Source of the DNA: an uncultured Bacteroidota bacterium
GTDB lineage: Bacteria; Bacteroidota; Bacteroidia; Chitinophagales; Saprospiraceae
Length of the DNA: 44,362 bases
Assembly (NCBI GenBank): GCA_903933805.1
Contig: CAIZLM010000258.1
Coordinates: 1 to 44,362, forward strand
Direction: 5' to 3'
Shown: in pieces, positions 1 through 7,127 of the stretch
How the letters are laid out: every line of letters begins with the position of its first letter
Position numbering within the stretch: the stretch's first letter is position 1
Notes under the pieces: model-generated
Seen by the model: the letters and a program-made list of their open reading frames with translations, nothing else
What the model was told of the DNA's origin: nothing
The model's database searches: none
Made by a program: the position numbers and the translations under genes

Positions 1-2
1 AA

Positions 3-887
3 TTTGAAATGATGGTCCGCTACCTGCGAGAACACCACGAACTGTCTATTCAAACCGTAGAAGATCTCCTGGGCGGTGAAAACCCCTTCGAAGTGCGCAT
101 CCCCGTGGCCGGTGATGGCTCGGGCGGCAACGTAATCTTACACGGACGCGAAGGACGGCCCATCAAAGCAAAGACACGAAACCAACGCAAAATGGTGGAA
201 ATTTGCGAAACAAGCGACATCGTTTTCGCACTCGGACCAGCAGGTACCGGCAAAACCTACACCGCTGTCGCCATCGCGGTACGCGCCCTGAAAAACAAAC
301 TCGTTAAAAAAATCGTTCTTACAAGGCCCGCCGTAGAAGCCGGCGAAAACCTCGGATTCCTTCCCGGTGACCTCAAAGACAAGGTGGACCCGTACCTGAG
401 GCCCCTCTACGATGCACTCGACGATATGCTACCCATGGACAAACTTAATTTTTTCATGGAAACCCGTGTCATCGAAATCGCACCCCTCGCATTCATGCGC
501 GGCCGTACCCTCGACAATGCCTACATCATCCTGGATGAAGCGCAAAATGCTTCGTCCCTCCAACTCAAAATGTTTCTCACCCGTCTGGGTCCTTCCGCCA
601 AATGTATCATCACCGGTGACCTAAGTCAAGTGGACCTGCCGTACCACCAGAAATCAGGACTGAAACAAGCGGTGGATATCCTGCACGGCGTAGAAGGTAT
701 CACGGCCATTCACCTCACCACAGAAGATGTGGTGCGCCACAGACTGGTCAAAGAAATCATCAAGGCTTACGAAAAAACTGAAAACGAAGAGCGCGCCCGA
801 AAAGAACGCAGAAAAGCAGACCAAAACCCAGACAAAGAAGTGGTGGTAGAAGATGTACCTGTGCCGGCAAAAGGAACAGACACGTAA
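3..887 (+). CDS. phoH: PhoH-like P-loop ATPase (5' end cut by the window)
   Basis: Predicted cytoplasmic PhoH-family ATPase, a group linked to RNA metabolism and ribosome maturation (YbeZ-like). The frame is open from base 3 (Phe-Glu before the first Met), so the true start lies outside the window; family members are usually about 30 residues longer. Counting from the Met at base 9, the Walker A motif GPAGTGKT is at residues 76-83 and a Walker B-like ILDEAQN is near residue 173, both typical of PhoH. The C-terminal 35 residues are charged and low in complexity ([14 protein letters not shown]), which is common in Bacteroidota members. A strong intrinsic terminator at 930-970 follows the stop. 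The family assignment is firm; the exact cellular role is not established from sequence. Confidence 0.95.
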   Translation, partial: FEMMVRYLREHHELSIQTVEDLLGGENPFEVRIPVAGDGSGGNVILHGREGRPIKAKTRNQRKMVEICETSDIVFALGPAGTGKTYTAVAIAVRALKNKLVKKIVLTRPAVEAGENLGFLPGDLKDKVDPYLRPLYDALDDMLPMDKLNFFMETRVIEIAPLAFMRGRTLDNAYIILDEAQNASSLQLKMFLTRLGPSAKCIITGDLSQVDLPYHQKSGLKQAVDILHGVEGITAIHLTTEDVVRHRLVKEIIKAYEKTENEERARKERRKADQNPDKEVVVEDVPVPAKGTDT

Positions 888-929
888 CAATGGACGGGAT
901 CCGTTACACAGCTTTTGTGCACACGATAA

Positions 930-973
930 GGCCGATTCTTGGGGACATTCCAACCAAGAATCGGCCCTTTTTT
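930..973 (+). terminator. Intrinsic terminator of the phoH-like gene
   Basis: Thirteen-base perfect arms GGCCGATTCTTGG (930-942) and its complement (954-966) with an 11-nt loop, followed by a run of seven or more T on the plus strand. There is no matching T run on the minus strand, so it serves the plus-strand phoH gene rather than the convergent iron-transporter gene that ends at 988. Confidence 0.9.
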
Positions 974-987
974 TGTCTATTCTCCTG

Positions 988-2100
988 TTAGCCCGCCAGC
1001 GAAACACCTATAATATGACCAACACCATACGTAACCGCCGCCGCCGTCAACCCAAAAAACACCTGCCGTAACCCGGAAAACCATACCGACCGCCCTGTAA
1101 AAAGAGACGTCGCGCTTCCTATACCAAACAACCCCACAACACTCAAGGAAATACTGACGTATATGGCCATACGACCTTGGGTGAAAAAAAATGGCATAAC
1201 CGGAATGATGGCTCCAAGGGCAAACAACAAAAATGATGTAATGGCTGCCTCCCATGACGACCCACCCAACTCCGCCTTGTCTATCCCCAACTCCTCCCGC
1301 ACCAAGGTGTCCAAGGCCATGTCCTTGTCAACCATGATTTTTTTGGCCATCTCTTGTGCCTTCGCTTTGTCTATGCCTTTCGCTTGATAAATAAGGGCAA
1401 GTTCCTGCTCCTCATGCTCCGGAGAAGACGCCAATTCCTCCGCTTCCAAGGCAATTTGCTTCAAAAACAACTCCCTGGAACTCTGTACCGACAACCACTC
1501 TCCCAATGCCATCGAAATAGCCCCTGCCAACAAACCCGCCAAACCAGTCAATAAAATCATGTTGTTCTCTGCCGCCGCCCCAGCTATACCCATCACAAGA
1601 CTCATGTTGGACACCAAGCCATCGTTGGCGCCCAAAACAGCCGCACGCAATGCATTCCCGCCAACAGATTTGTGCCGCCCCTCCATCTTGGATAAAAATC
1701 CACCACTGACGTTCGCCGTCGTTCGCTGGGACAAAGCTTCCAGTATCTTGAGGTGGTTGTGCTCAAAACCACTGGGCACTTCTCCTTTACCCAATTTGTG
1801 CTCAATGGCCGAACGCGCAATCTGACGCTCCACTGACGATAAATTGGCGATGATGAAATCATACCCAAATACGCCCCCCATTTTAAATTGAAGCCGGGCC
1901 TTCGAACTCGGCGCAGGCAACTGGACAGCAGGCGCCAAAACCCGAATTTTGCCCAAAATGTGATCCGCATGGCTTTTTTCAATCTCCGCTAAACTCCGCA
2001 GTACCGCTGCTGTGGATGCGTCCTCTTGGATACCAGCCAGACGTTCATACAGGTATGCCGTGTCAACTTCCAGTTGCAACGACGCCATTTGCTCTTTCAT
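988..2100 (-). CDS. Ferritin-like domain fused to VIT1/CCC1 iron transporter (MbfA type)
   Basis: Predicted inner-membrane Fe/Mn exporter of the erythrin-vacuolar iron transport type. The N-terminal ~140 residues look like a rubrerythrin/ferritin four-helix domain with spaced Glu and His (AEIEKSHADHILGK near residue 40). The C-terminal ~230 residues carry the VIT1/CCC1 region with GANDGLVSNMSLVMGI and about five hydrophobic segments. MbfA of alphaproteobacteria has the same domain order and exports iron; that role is inferred here. The ATG at 2100 starts directly on the ferritin-like helix and 370 residues fits the family. The gene converges on phoH and is followed upstream by an unrelated membrane-protein gene, so it is probably monocistronic. 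Confidence 0.9.
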   Translation of the reverse strand: MKEQMASLQLEVDTAYLYERLAGIQEDASTAAVLRSLAEIEKSHADHILGKIRVLAPAVQLPAPSSKARLQFKMGGVFGYDFIIANLSSVERQIARSAIEHKLGKGEVPSGFEHNHLKILEALSQRTTANVSGGFLSKMEGRHKSVGGNALRAAVLGANDGLVSNMSLVMGIAGAAAENNMILLTGLAGLLAGAISMALGEWLSVQSSRELFLKQIALEAEELASSPEHEEQELALIYQAKGIDKAKAQEMAKKIMVDKDMALDTLVREELGIDKAELGGSSWEAAITSFLLFALGAIIPVMPFFFTQGRMAIYVSISLSVVGLFGIGSATSLFTGRSVWFSGLRQVFFGLTAAAVTYGVGHIIGVSLAG

Positions 2101-2202
2101 AAGATGTCTTTTTTAGGTGCTTTCGGTTACTTTATGCCATAAAACTATCTCCATACGTATCCAACCAACAGGTGTAACGTCTTTTTTATTCACCCTTTAC
2201 AG

Positions 2203-2241
2203 CCACTTTTGGGCCAGACAACGCGCCTCCGAACCAGTTGC
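2203..2241 (+). mobile_element. MITE fragment R1 (right half only)
   Basis: Decayed right end of the window-wide GTAAC...GTTAC element: a ttgggccagacaacgcgcc-type arm ending in GAACCAGTTGC. No left half can be recognised. It lies 25 bp beyond the stop of the 2267-4159 minus-strand gene. Confidence 0.7.
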
Positions 2242-2266
2242 AAATTGGTGTTTGCCAAACAAACAA

Positions 2267-4159
2267 CTACACCAACCTCGAAAACCGAACGTTGGAATAC
2301 GGAAAATCAATGCCCATCGCAAAAAAGGCAAACAGGCCTCCTACAACCGCCGCCACCACCGTCTCCCAACCCAAACCAGGCGCTACTGAAAGCGCCTCCG
2401 CCGGTATGACGGTCATCAATATGCCAACCATTACCGACAAAATGGCTGTCCACTGGTACAACCGAAGGCCCCTTACAACGAGCGTTTGTGCCTCTCCACG
2501 ATAAGCCTCCTCCACAAAACGACCCAAACCGGTCAATATCAAATATTGCCCAAAAATAAACGGCGCCGAAAAATGATGCCCCCAAAGTGACCACAACACC
2601 AAACCAACCAACAACAACCACAACATCGCGTAAAGCTGTGTCGGATGCAGCAACCGACCTTTTAACCCTGAAACATTGACCACCCTCGATCGACTGTGAA
2701 AAAAACGTATCCCGATTGTCGGATTGTCCACAGGCCGCCCATGACAACAACCGTTGACCAAACACCTTAACCGGCCAATTGCCTGTACCCATGGCATGAC
2801 CACCGAAATCACCGCTATGATCACCCAGACATGGACACCCATCGCCCAAACAGCAAGGCTGCCAAAGGGTATGCCCACCAAAGCCCCATAATACCCAAAT
2901 GGCCTTTTTAACTTCTCCGACCCCTCTACTACCTGGGCCCAAATCGCAGAAAATACAATGACAATGACCGCAAATACCAGAATAGACCATGCATAGACCG
3001 GACCAGATAGATACCCTGCCAACAAAATACCCAAAAAAGCGCCAAGCCCAATGTAAAAACCGTGGTTGATCACCCTGACCTTGCCAAAAATCCACTCCCG
3101 CCAGGAATTCGCGATCTCTTCAGCCGTGCTTTTCAGGAATATCCAAATAGCGCCGTAATGGGACGACAATGCAAATATGACCAGGGAAGTAAGCAGGTGC
3201 AACAAGGAGGATTGACTGTTGGAAAGCGACACCAAACTGAGCAGGATCGCCAAAAGGCTGAACAACAGGAAATACCGACGCGATTGTCGAACAACGGCGC
3301 TGTATCCCATGAAAACCATGAAAAGCGGAACAGCGGTTAACATTCTCACCAAATTCCATCCAGCACCAGCGCTGAAATAACCCCCCGGCAGGTATTGCGC
3401 GCCCACCGTTGGATGTATGATCGCTGAAAAAATGGAACACGCCAACCCTATGATCGCAGAAATTGACCAGTCCAATAAATCATTTTTTCTGTTGATAAAA
3501 ATTGGAACCGCCATGACCAGTATGAAGACCAGCACACGCAACGCCGTATTTTCAAAAAATGGGTGCACAAGCACCGTGTTGCCTAACAACGGTGGGGTGT
3601 TTTCACACAGTTTCAATACCAGATAATTCCCCACCACCAACAAACTCGCTACCCAAAACACAGACGCAAGCCGATCTCTCCACGTTGTCAACGCGGGGCT
3701 GTCTGTCGGAAGATCCAACACCGTGCGAAGAACAGACCCGGGGAATCGCTCCTCCAAGTCAATTTTTTCGTACCCCCACACGAGGGCGACCATTCCCAAT
3801 ATCGTTGTAGGCGCTACCAGCCACAAACCACTGGCAGAACCCGTCACGACCGCAACCCCAACCACCAAGAAGCCAAAACCCCAGTAAATAGGATGCCTGA
3901 AAAGTCGGTAAGGGCCTGCCGCAACAAATTCAGGCGGCGGAAAGGAGTTCATCGGCAAACCTTTGCCGTATTTTCGCAAAGCAAACATCCCCCACAACAG
4001 CAGGAATATCCCGACAACAACCAGCAACAAACCGGAAGTCTTCGACGCAATGGCCGGAAATCGAACGATCGATTCGGTAAACACAGCCCAATACCACAGC
4101 CCCGCCGGCACCAACACCAAAAAGAGAAAAGCGTACAGAATTTTACCAAGTGTTTGCAT
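2267..4159 (-). CDS. Methyltransferase-like / Lgt-like polytopic membrane fusion protein
   Basis: A 630-residue polytopic membrane protein with two recognisable parts. Residues ~1-140 resemble isoprenylcysteine carboxyl methyltransferase / phospholipid methyltransferase proteins (GPYRLFRHPIYWGF at 82-95, then EKIDLEERF at 131-139). Residues ~360-590 resemble prolipoprotein diacylglyceryl transferase (Lgt): GRLRCLVNGCCHGR at 462-475, HPTQLY at 505-510 and GRFVEEAYRGE at 546-556. The middle (~160-350) is hydrophobic and unassigned. Bacterial Lgt is normally a stand-alone protein of 260-300 residues, so this is probably a paralogue with another lipid-modifying role rather than the housekeeping Lgt. 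The ATG at 4157-4159 begins a clean first membrane segment. The gene lies downstream of the squalene/phytoene-synthase-like pair, separated from it by MITE E1. Confidence 0.8.
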   Translation of the reverse strand: MQTLGKILYAFLFLVLVPAGLWYWAVFTESIVRFPAIASKTSGLLLVVVGIFLLLWGMFALRKYGKGLPMNSFPPPEFVAAGPYRLFRHPIYWGFGFLVVGVAVVTGSASGLWLVAPTTILGMVALVWGYEKIDLEERFPGSVLRTVLDLPTDSPALTTWRDRLASVFWVASLLVVGNYLVLKLCENTPPLLGNTVLVHPFFENTALRVLVFILVMAVPIFINRKNDLLDWSISAIIGLACSIFSAIIHPTVGAQYLPGGYFSAGAGWNLVRMLTAVPLFMVFMGYSAVVRQSRRYFLLFSLLAILLSLVSLSNSQSSLLHLLTSLVIFALSSHYGAIWIFLKSTAEEIANSWREWIFGKVRVINHGFYIGLGAFLGILLAGYLSGPVYAWSILVFAVIVIVFSAIWAQVVEGSEKLKRPFGYYGALVGIPFGSLAVWAMGVHVWVIIAVISVVMPWVQAIGRLRCLVNGCCHGRPVDNPTIGIRFFHSRSRVVNVSGLKGRLLHPTQLYAMLWLLLVGLVLWSLWGHHFSAPFIFGQYLILTGLGRFVEEAYRGEAQTLVVRGLRLYQWTAILSVMVGILMTVIPAEALSVAPGLGWETVVAAVVGGLFAFFAMGIDFPYSNVRFSRLV

Positions 4160-4189
4160 GGTCTGGATCGGTTCTATTGTTGTTGTTTT

Positions 4190-4351
4190 GTAACTGGTTA
4201 GCGTGGTCGCGTCTGAGACAAAAAAGTGGCCATTTTTTGCCAGACGAAGCGGATTTTTTTGACCGTAGCAGCGCTACGGTCAAAAAAATCTGCGAAGGAT
4301 AGCGGAAAATGGGCCTTTTTGGGCCAGACAGCGTGCCACCTAACCAGTTGC
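4190..4351 (+). mobile_element. MITE E1, long form, 8-bp duplication GTTGTTTT
   Basis: Complete 162-bp copy. The left end reads GTAACTGGTTAG and the right end CTAACCAGTTGC. The 8-bp direct repeat GTTGTTTT flanks it exactly (4182-4189 and 4352-4359). The centre contains an 18-bp perfect inverted repeat, GATTTTTTTGACCGTAGC and its complement around AGC, so it can extrude as a hairpin. It was inserted beside an older element end (R6, 4360-4374). Confidence 0.93.
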
Positions 4352-4359
4352 GTTGTTTT

Positions 4360-4374
4360 GCAACTGGTTAGGTG
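4360..4374. mobile_element. MITE end fragment R6 supplying a stop codon
   Basis: GCAACTGGTTAGGTG, one terminal arm of the element family without its partner. Read on the minus strand it is CACCTAACCAGTTGC, and its TAA (4368-4370) is the stop codon of the CrtC/AttH-like gene. E1 was later inserted next to it. Confidence 0.7.
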
Positions 4375-5234
4375 TTTTTTAGCGAGGTATTTTGTTGTTT
4401 TCCATTGAATTCAACCAATTCGTGTATGGCTTTTCCACGACCAATCACCGCCCCATGACGCAACAACGCACCCCCACTGAGCCATTTGTGCTCCGCTGCC
4501 AGCAGAAAGGGGAGGGGTACCCCACGCTTAAATCCCGGCATAAAGGGCAATAGCTTTTTGACCACTGAGAAAATTTTTTTCTCCGATTCCAACACCACCT
4601 GCCGGTCTAGTTGCAGTTCTAAGTCTTTTTCGGAAACAACAATTCGGTCGTCTTCGATGACGCCGTTTTGTATTTTTTCTCCATTCACCCACAGCCATTG
4701 TTGCCTTACTTGCGACCTAAGTTCTATCCACACCCAGTAGTGTTCCTCCGAAGAGAACCGCCCCCAACGCAGTTCCCGCATCGGTATTTTCCAAGGAAAC
4801 ACCGTGAGCATCAGTTGCTCGACGTACCCGGTCCCCTGGATGATGGTGCCATCGTCAAATTGAAGGGTTACCTTGGACGATGGTTGATGACAATGCCAAT
4901 CGAGATGCCCAGCACCATCATCAAACAACCTGGCCTGAAGCGGCGGGGCCTGTGATACCCAACGCCCTGATACCCCATATTTTTCATCCTGCCACGTGAT
5001 CGTATTACCCTTGCAAACAGGGGCCTGCACAGCCCTAAACCCGGAAGTTTCCCGCACACCGGTCGCCGGATCGTACCTCAACCAACTGGCGTACGAAACT
5101 GTCCACCCTTTCCATCCGAGCTTGGCCGAATAAAAAATCATGGCCTCTCCATGCTCCCCGACGACATCAAGAAACCATTTGTCGAGGTAAAAATCGCCCT
5201 GTGGTGTGTTTGTGTGGCCGTTTTCTGGTTTCAT
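4368..5234 (-). CDS. CrtC/AttH-like lipocalin-fold protein (carotenoid 1,2-hydratase-like)
   Basis: A 288-residue soluble protein rich in Trp and aromatic beta-strand patterns (KLGWKGWTVSYASWLRYD near residue 38, HYWVWIELRSQVRQQWLWV near 165). I match it to the CrtC (hydroxyneurosporene synthase) / AttH lipocalin superfamily, whose members hydrate or bind isoprenoids; the match is by overall pattern, not a diagnostic motif. Its start codon overlaps the stop of the upstream squalene/phytoene-synthase-like gene by 4 bp (5231-5234, ATGA), so the two are almost certainly co-translated, and this supports an isoprenoid-related job. The C-terminus (QQNTSLKNT) ends in a stop codon supplied by a MITE end, so the last residues may have been altered by that insertion. 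Confidence 0.7.
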   Translation of the reverse strand: MKPENGHTNTPQGDFYLDKWFLDVVGEHGEAMIFYSAKLGWKGWTVSYASWLRYDPATGVRETSGFRAVQAPVCKGNTITWQDEKYGVSGRWVSQAPPLQARLFDDGAGHLDWHCHQPSSKVTLQFDDGTIIQGTGYVEQLMLTVFPWKIPMRELRWGRFSSEEHYWVWIELRSQVRQQWLWVNGEKIQNGVIEDDRIVVSEKDLELQLDRQVVLESEKKIFSVVKKLLPFMPGFKRGVPLPFLLAAEHKWLSGGALLRHGAVIGRGKAIHELVEFNGKQQNTSLKNT

Positions 5235-6085
5235 GGCGTCTTTGTTGACTCGGACAGAATTTTTCGAAATACTTTTCTGGCAGGCAATTCATATACCAAG
5301 TAGAAGGTGACCCTGGAAAGCAACGAGAATTTACCCTCCGGCATCCTGCGGTGATGCTCCTCCAACAAAGCGAGTCCCGCCTCTGCCCGAAGACGAAACC
5401 ATTTTTGTATCCCCAAAGCACGTGGGTTGTGCAAGTCTTCGCGACGAATGCCCAAACGAGCACACTCCTCTTGGGAAATATTCACATATCCGGCAGCTAT
5501 ATCTGATTCAAAATCCTCCAAATCAAATTGATAGCGGGACGCAGTGCCCAACGGTTCCAGCAAAGGGTATTTCTCCGGATCTTCCTTGAAAATTTTGAGG
5601 GTTGCCCGGATGGTACCCCGTATATCCAACAAATGAAAATGATGGATCAGCGCCTCTTCTGAAAAAATCATCAACCGCCCCCTCCGCTTGGCATCAAAAA
5701 GTAGTGACGTTAAAATATCGGTTGTTTCCGCGCTGAAATCTGTTCCAATTTTAGATGCCAATTCAAAACAATAGCGCATCAAATAATCCACATCATCCTG
5801 CGGGTGGTCCGGAAATCTAGAAAACCTAAGCTTTTCAGTGATGTAGGCACTCGCATCCTGATGCACGTCCGGCAACGGCGCATCACCATCGACCACATCG
5901 TCCAAATAACGCATCAAGGTGTAATAAGACTCTAGCAATGCACCCCTCGTAGGGGCCAGTGCCGCGTATTTGAACAACCGGAGGTACCGGATAAATGATT
6001 GAAACTTCCAACCCCGCTTCTCCAACATGTGCTGATACACGCGCCTGCGCATTTGTTCCGCATGTTGGTCAAGTTGATGCATCAT
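5231..6085 (-). CDS. Squalene/phytoene synthase-family protein
   Basis: Trans-isoprenyl diphosphate head-to-head synthase fold, cytoplasmic or membrane-associated. The first Asp-rich motif is intact (YYTLMRYLDDVVDGD, near residue 60 from the start used here). The second is atypical: where phytoene synthases have a DxxED segment, this protein has DLEDFESDIAAGYVNIS, still acidic and followed by the family's GYVNIS/GRVYLP-like stretch. I chose the ATG at 6083-6085 (284 residues); a TTG six codons upstream and an ATG one codon downstream are alternatives. It forms a two-gene translationally coupled unit with the CrtC/AttH-like gene. The product cannot be told from sequence: squalene, phytoene and a C30 carotenoid precursor are all possible. 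Confidence 0.85.
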   Translation of the reverse strand: MMHQLDQHAEQMRRRVYQHMLEKRGWKFQSFIRYLRLFKYAALAPTRGALLESYYTLMRYLDDVVDGDAPLPDVHQDASAYITEKLRFSRFPDHPQDDVDYLMRYCFELASKIGTDFSAETTDILTSLLFDAKRRGRLMIFSEEALIHHFHLLDIRGTIRATLKIFKEDPEKYPLLEPLGTASRYQFDLEDFESDIAAGYVNISQEECARLGIRREDLHNPRALGIQKWFRLRAEAGLALLEEHHRRMPEGKFSLLSRVTFYLVYELPARKVFRKILSESTKTP

Positions 6086-6116
6086 TTCTGTGGTTTTTTT
6101 CAACGGATAGGGTAGC

Positions 6117-6160
6117 CGTGTCTGATAAAAAATGGCATTAGAAGAACACAGCGTGCCACC
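6117..6160 (+). mobile_element. MITE fragment R2, decayed short form
   Basis: Degenerate copy with the tctgataaaaaatggc segment of the left arm and acagcgtgccacc of the right arm, both in plus orientation. The outer GTAACTGGTT ends are lost. It lies just upstream of the squalene/phytoene-synthase-like gene. Confidence 0.6.
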
Positions 6161-6292
6161 TGCACAATGTTAATTTTACCCAACTTTGTACGGTCAATTT
6201 TCAGCATCAGCCGTGCAAAAAATAATGACAGGCGTCGCGATCAAGGATGATTTGGATCATGCCCAATAGCAAGCAAAGGCTCAATAAAAAAT

Positions 6293-6445
6293 CGGTGGTC
6301 GCGTCTGAGACAAAAAGTAGCCTTGTTTTGCCAGACGAAGCGGATTTTTATAGGCCATAGCAGCGCTGTGGTCAAAAAAATCTGTGAATTGTGGCGGAAA
6401 ATGGGCCTTTTTGGGCCAGACAGCGTGCCACCCCTAACCGGTTAC
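6293..6445 (+). mobile_element. MITE E2, long form, left end lost
   Basis: Long-form copy in plus orientation lacking the outer ~12 bp at the left (it starts at ggtggtcgcgtctgag) but complete at the right (CCTAACCGGTTAC). The central hairpin is partly decayed (cagcgctgtgg). It ends 6 bp before the stop of apaG. The rest of the 6086-6451 gap holds R2 and about 130 bp with nothing recognisable. Confidence 0.88.
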
Positions 6446-6451
6446 GAAAAT

Positions 6452-6838
6452 TTAATTCAATTTAGCGGGCATACACAACCTAAACTGCGGGACGGGTACA
6501 TCAAAATTAGTATCTTCATCGAGACGGGTTAGGAGAAAAGTGCCCAGCATTTTACCCAAATCGGTTTTTAAGTCGCAAAAAGAGGCGTATCGGTGGTATC
6601 CACCAGGCTGCAAAACAGGCTGTAGCCCGACAACGCCCTCGCCTTCCACTTCTCGGACAGTGCCGCAGGCATCATGGATAAACCAATGACGCCGAAGCAG
6701 TTGCACGGCATAATCATTGCCATTTTTTATCGTAATTTGATACCCAAAGACAAACCGGCCACCCCTTGGGTCGGAGTGGTTGGGTAAGTATTGGGTTTCC
6801 ACCGTAATGGTGATGCCGTTGGTCGTTTGTATTTCCAC
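6452..6838 (-). CDS. apaG: ApaG family protein
   Basis: Small single-domain ApaG protein of 128 residues, the usual length, with an immunoglobulin-like beta-sandwich fold. The signature blocks are present: TTNGITITVETQYLP at the N-terminus, FGYQITIKNGNDYAVQLLRRHW near residue 30, and GVVGLQPVLQPG near 66. The start at 6836-6838 is GTG; no ATG in frame fits the family N-terminus. ApaG is linked to Co2+ resistance and dinucleoside tetraphosphate metabolism in enterobacteria, but its biochemical role is unclear. It stands alone on the minus strand with MITE E2 directly after its stop and E3 upstream. Confidence 0.93.
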   Translation of the reverse strand: MEIQTTNGITITVETQYLPNHSDPRGGRFVFGYQITIKNGNDYAVQLLRRHWFIHDACGTVREVEGEGVVGLQPVLQPGGYHRYASFCDLKTDLGKMLGTFLLTRLDEDTNFDVPVPQFRLCMPAKLN

Positions 6839-6914
6839 GCCCGAAAGTTAGGGGAGTTACAGCGAAACAACCAAAAAGAAAATTTTGGGTAATGCCCTTT
6901 TTGGGAAAAAAGTA

Positions 6915-7063
6915 GGTGGCCGCGCTGAGACAAAAAATGGCCATTTTATGCCAGACGAAGCGGCTTTTTGCAGGCCGTAGCAGCGCTACGGTCAAAAAAA
7001 TGGGCGAAGTAGGTCGGAAAATGGACCTTTTTTGACCAGACAGCGTGCCACCTAGCCAGTTAC
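6915..7063 (+). mobile_element. MITE E3, long form, in a divergent promoter region
   Basis: Long form in plus orientation. It starts at ggtggccgcgctgagac without the outer left 12 bp, has an intact central hairpin (CCGTAGC-AGC-GCTACGG), and ends CTAGCCAGTTAC. It fills most of the 289-bp space between the divergent apaG and metalloprotease genes, so it may influence either promoter. Confidence 0.88.
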
Positions 7064-7127
7064 TTTTATTTTATTAGACGAATAAAGCGCAACTTTGGCT
7101 ATTATTGCGTCCTAAATCGCTACCTGC

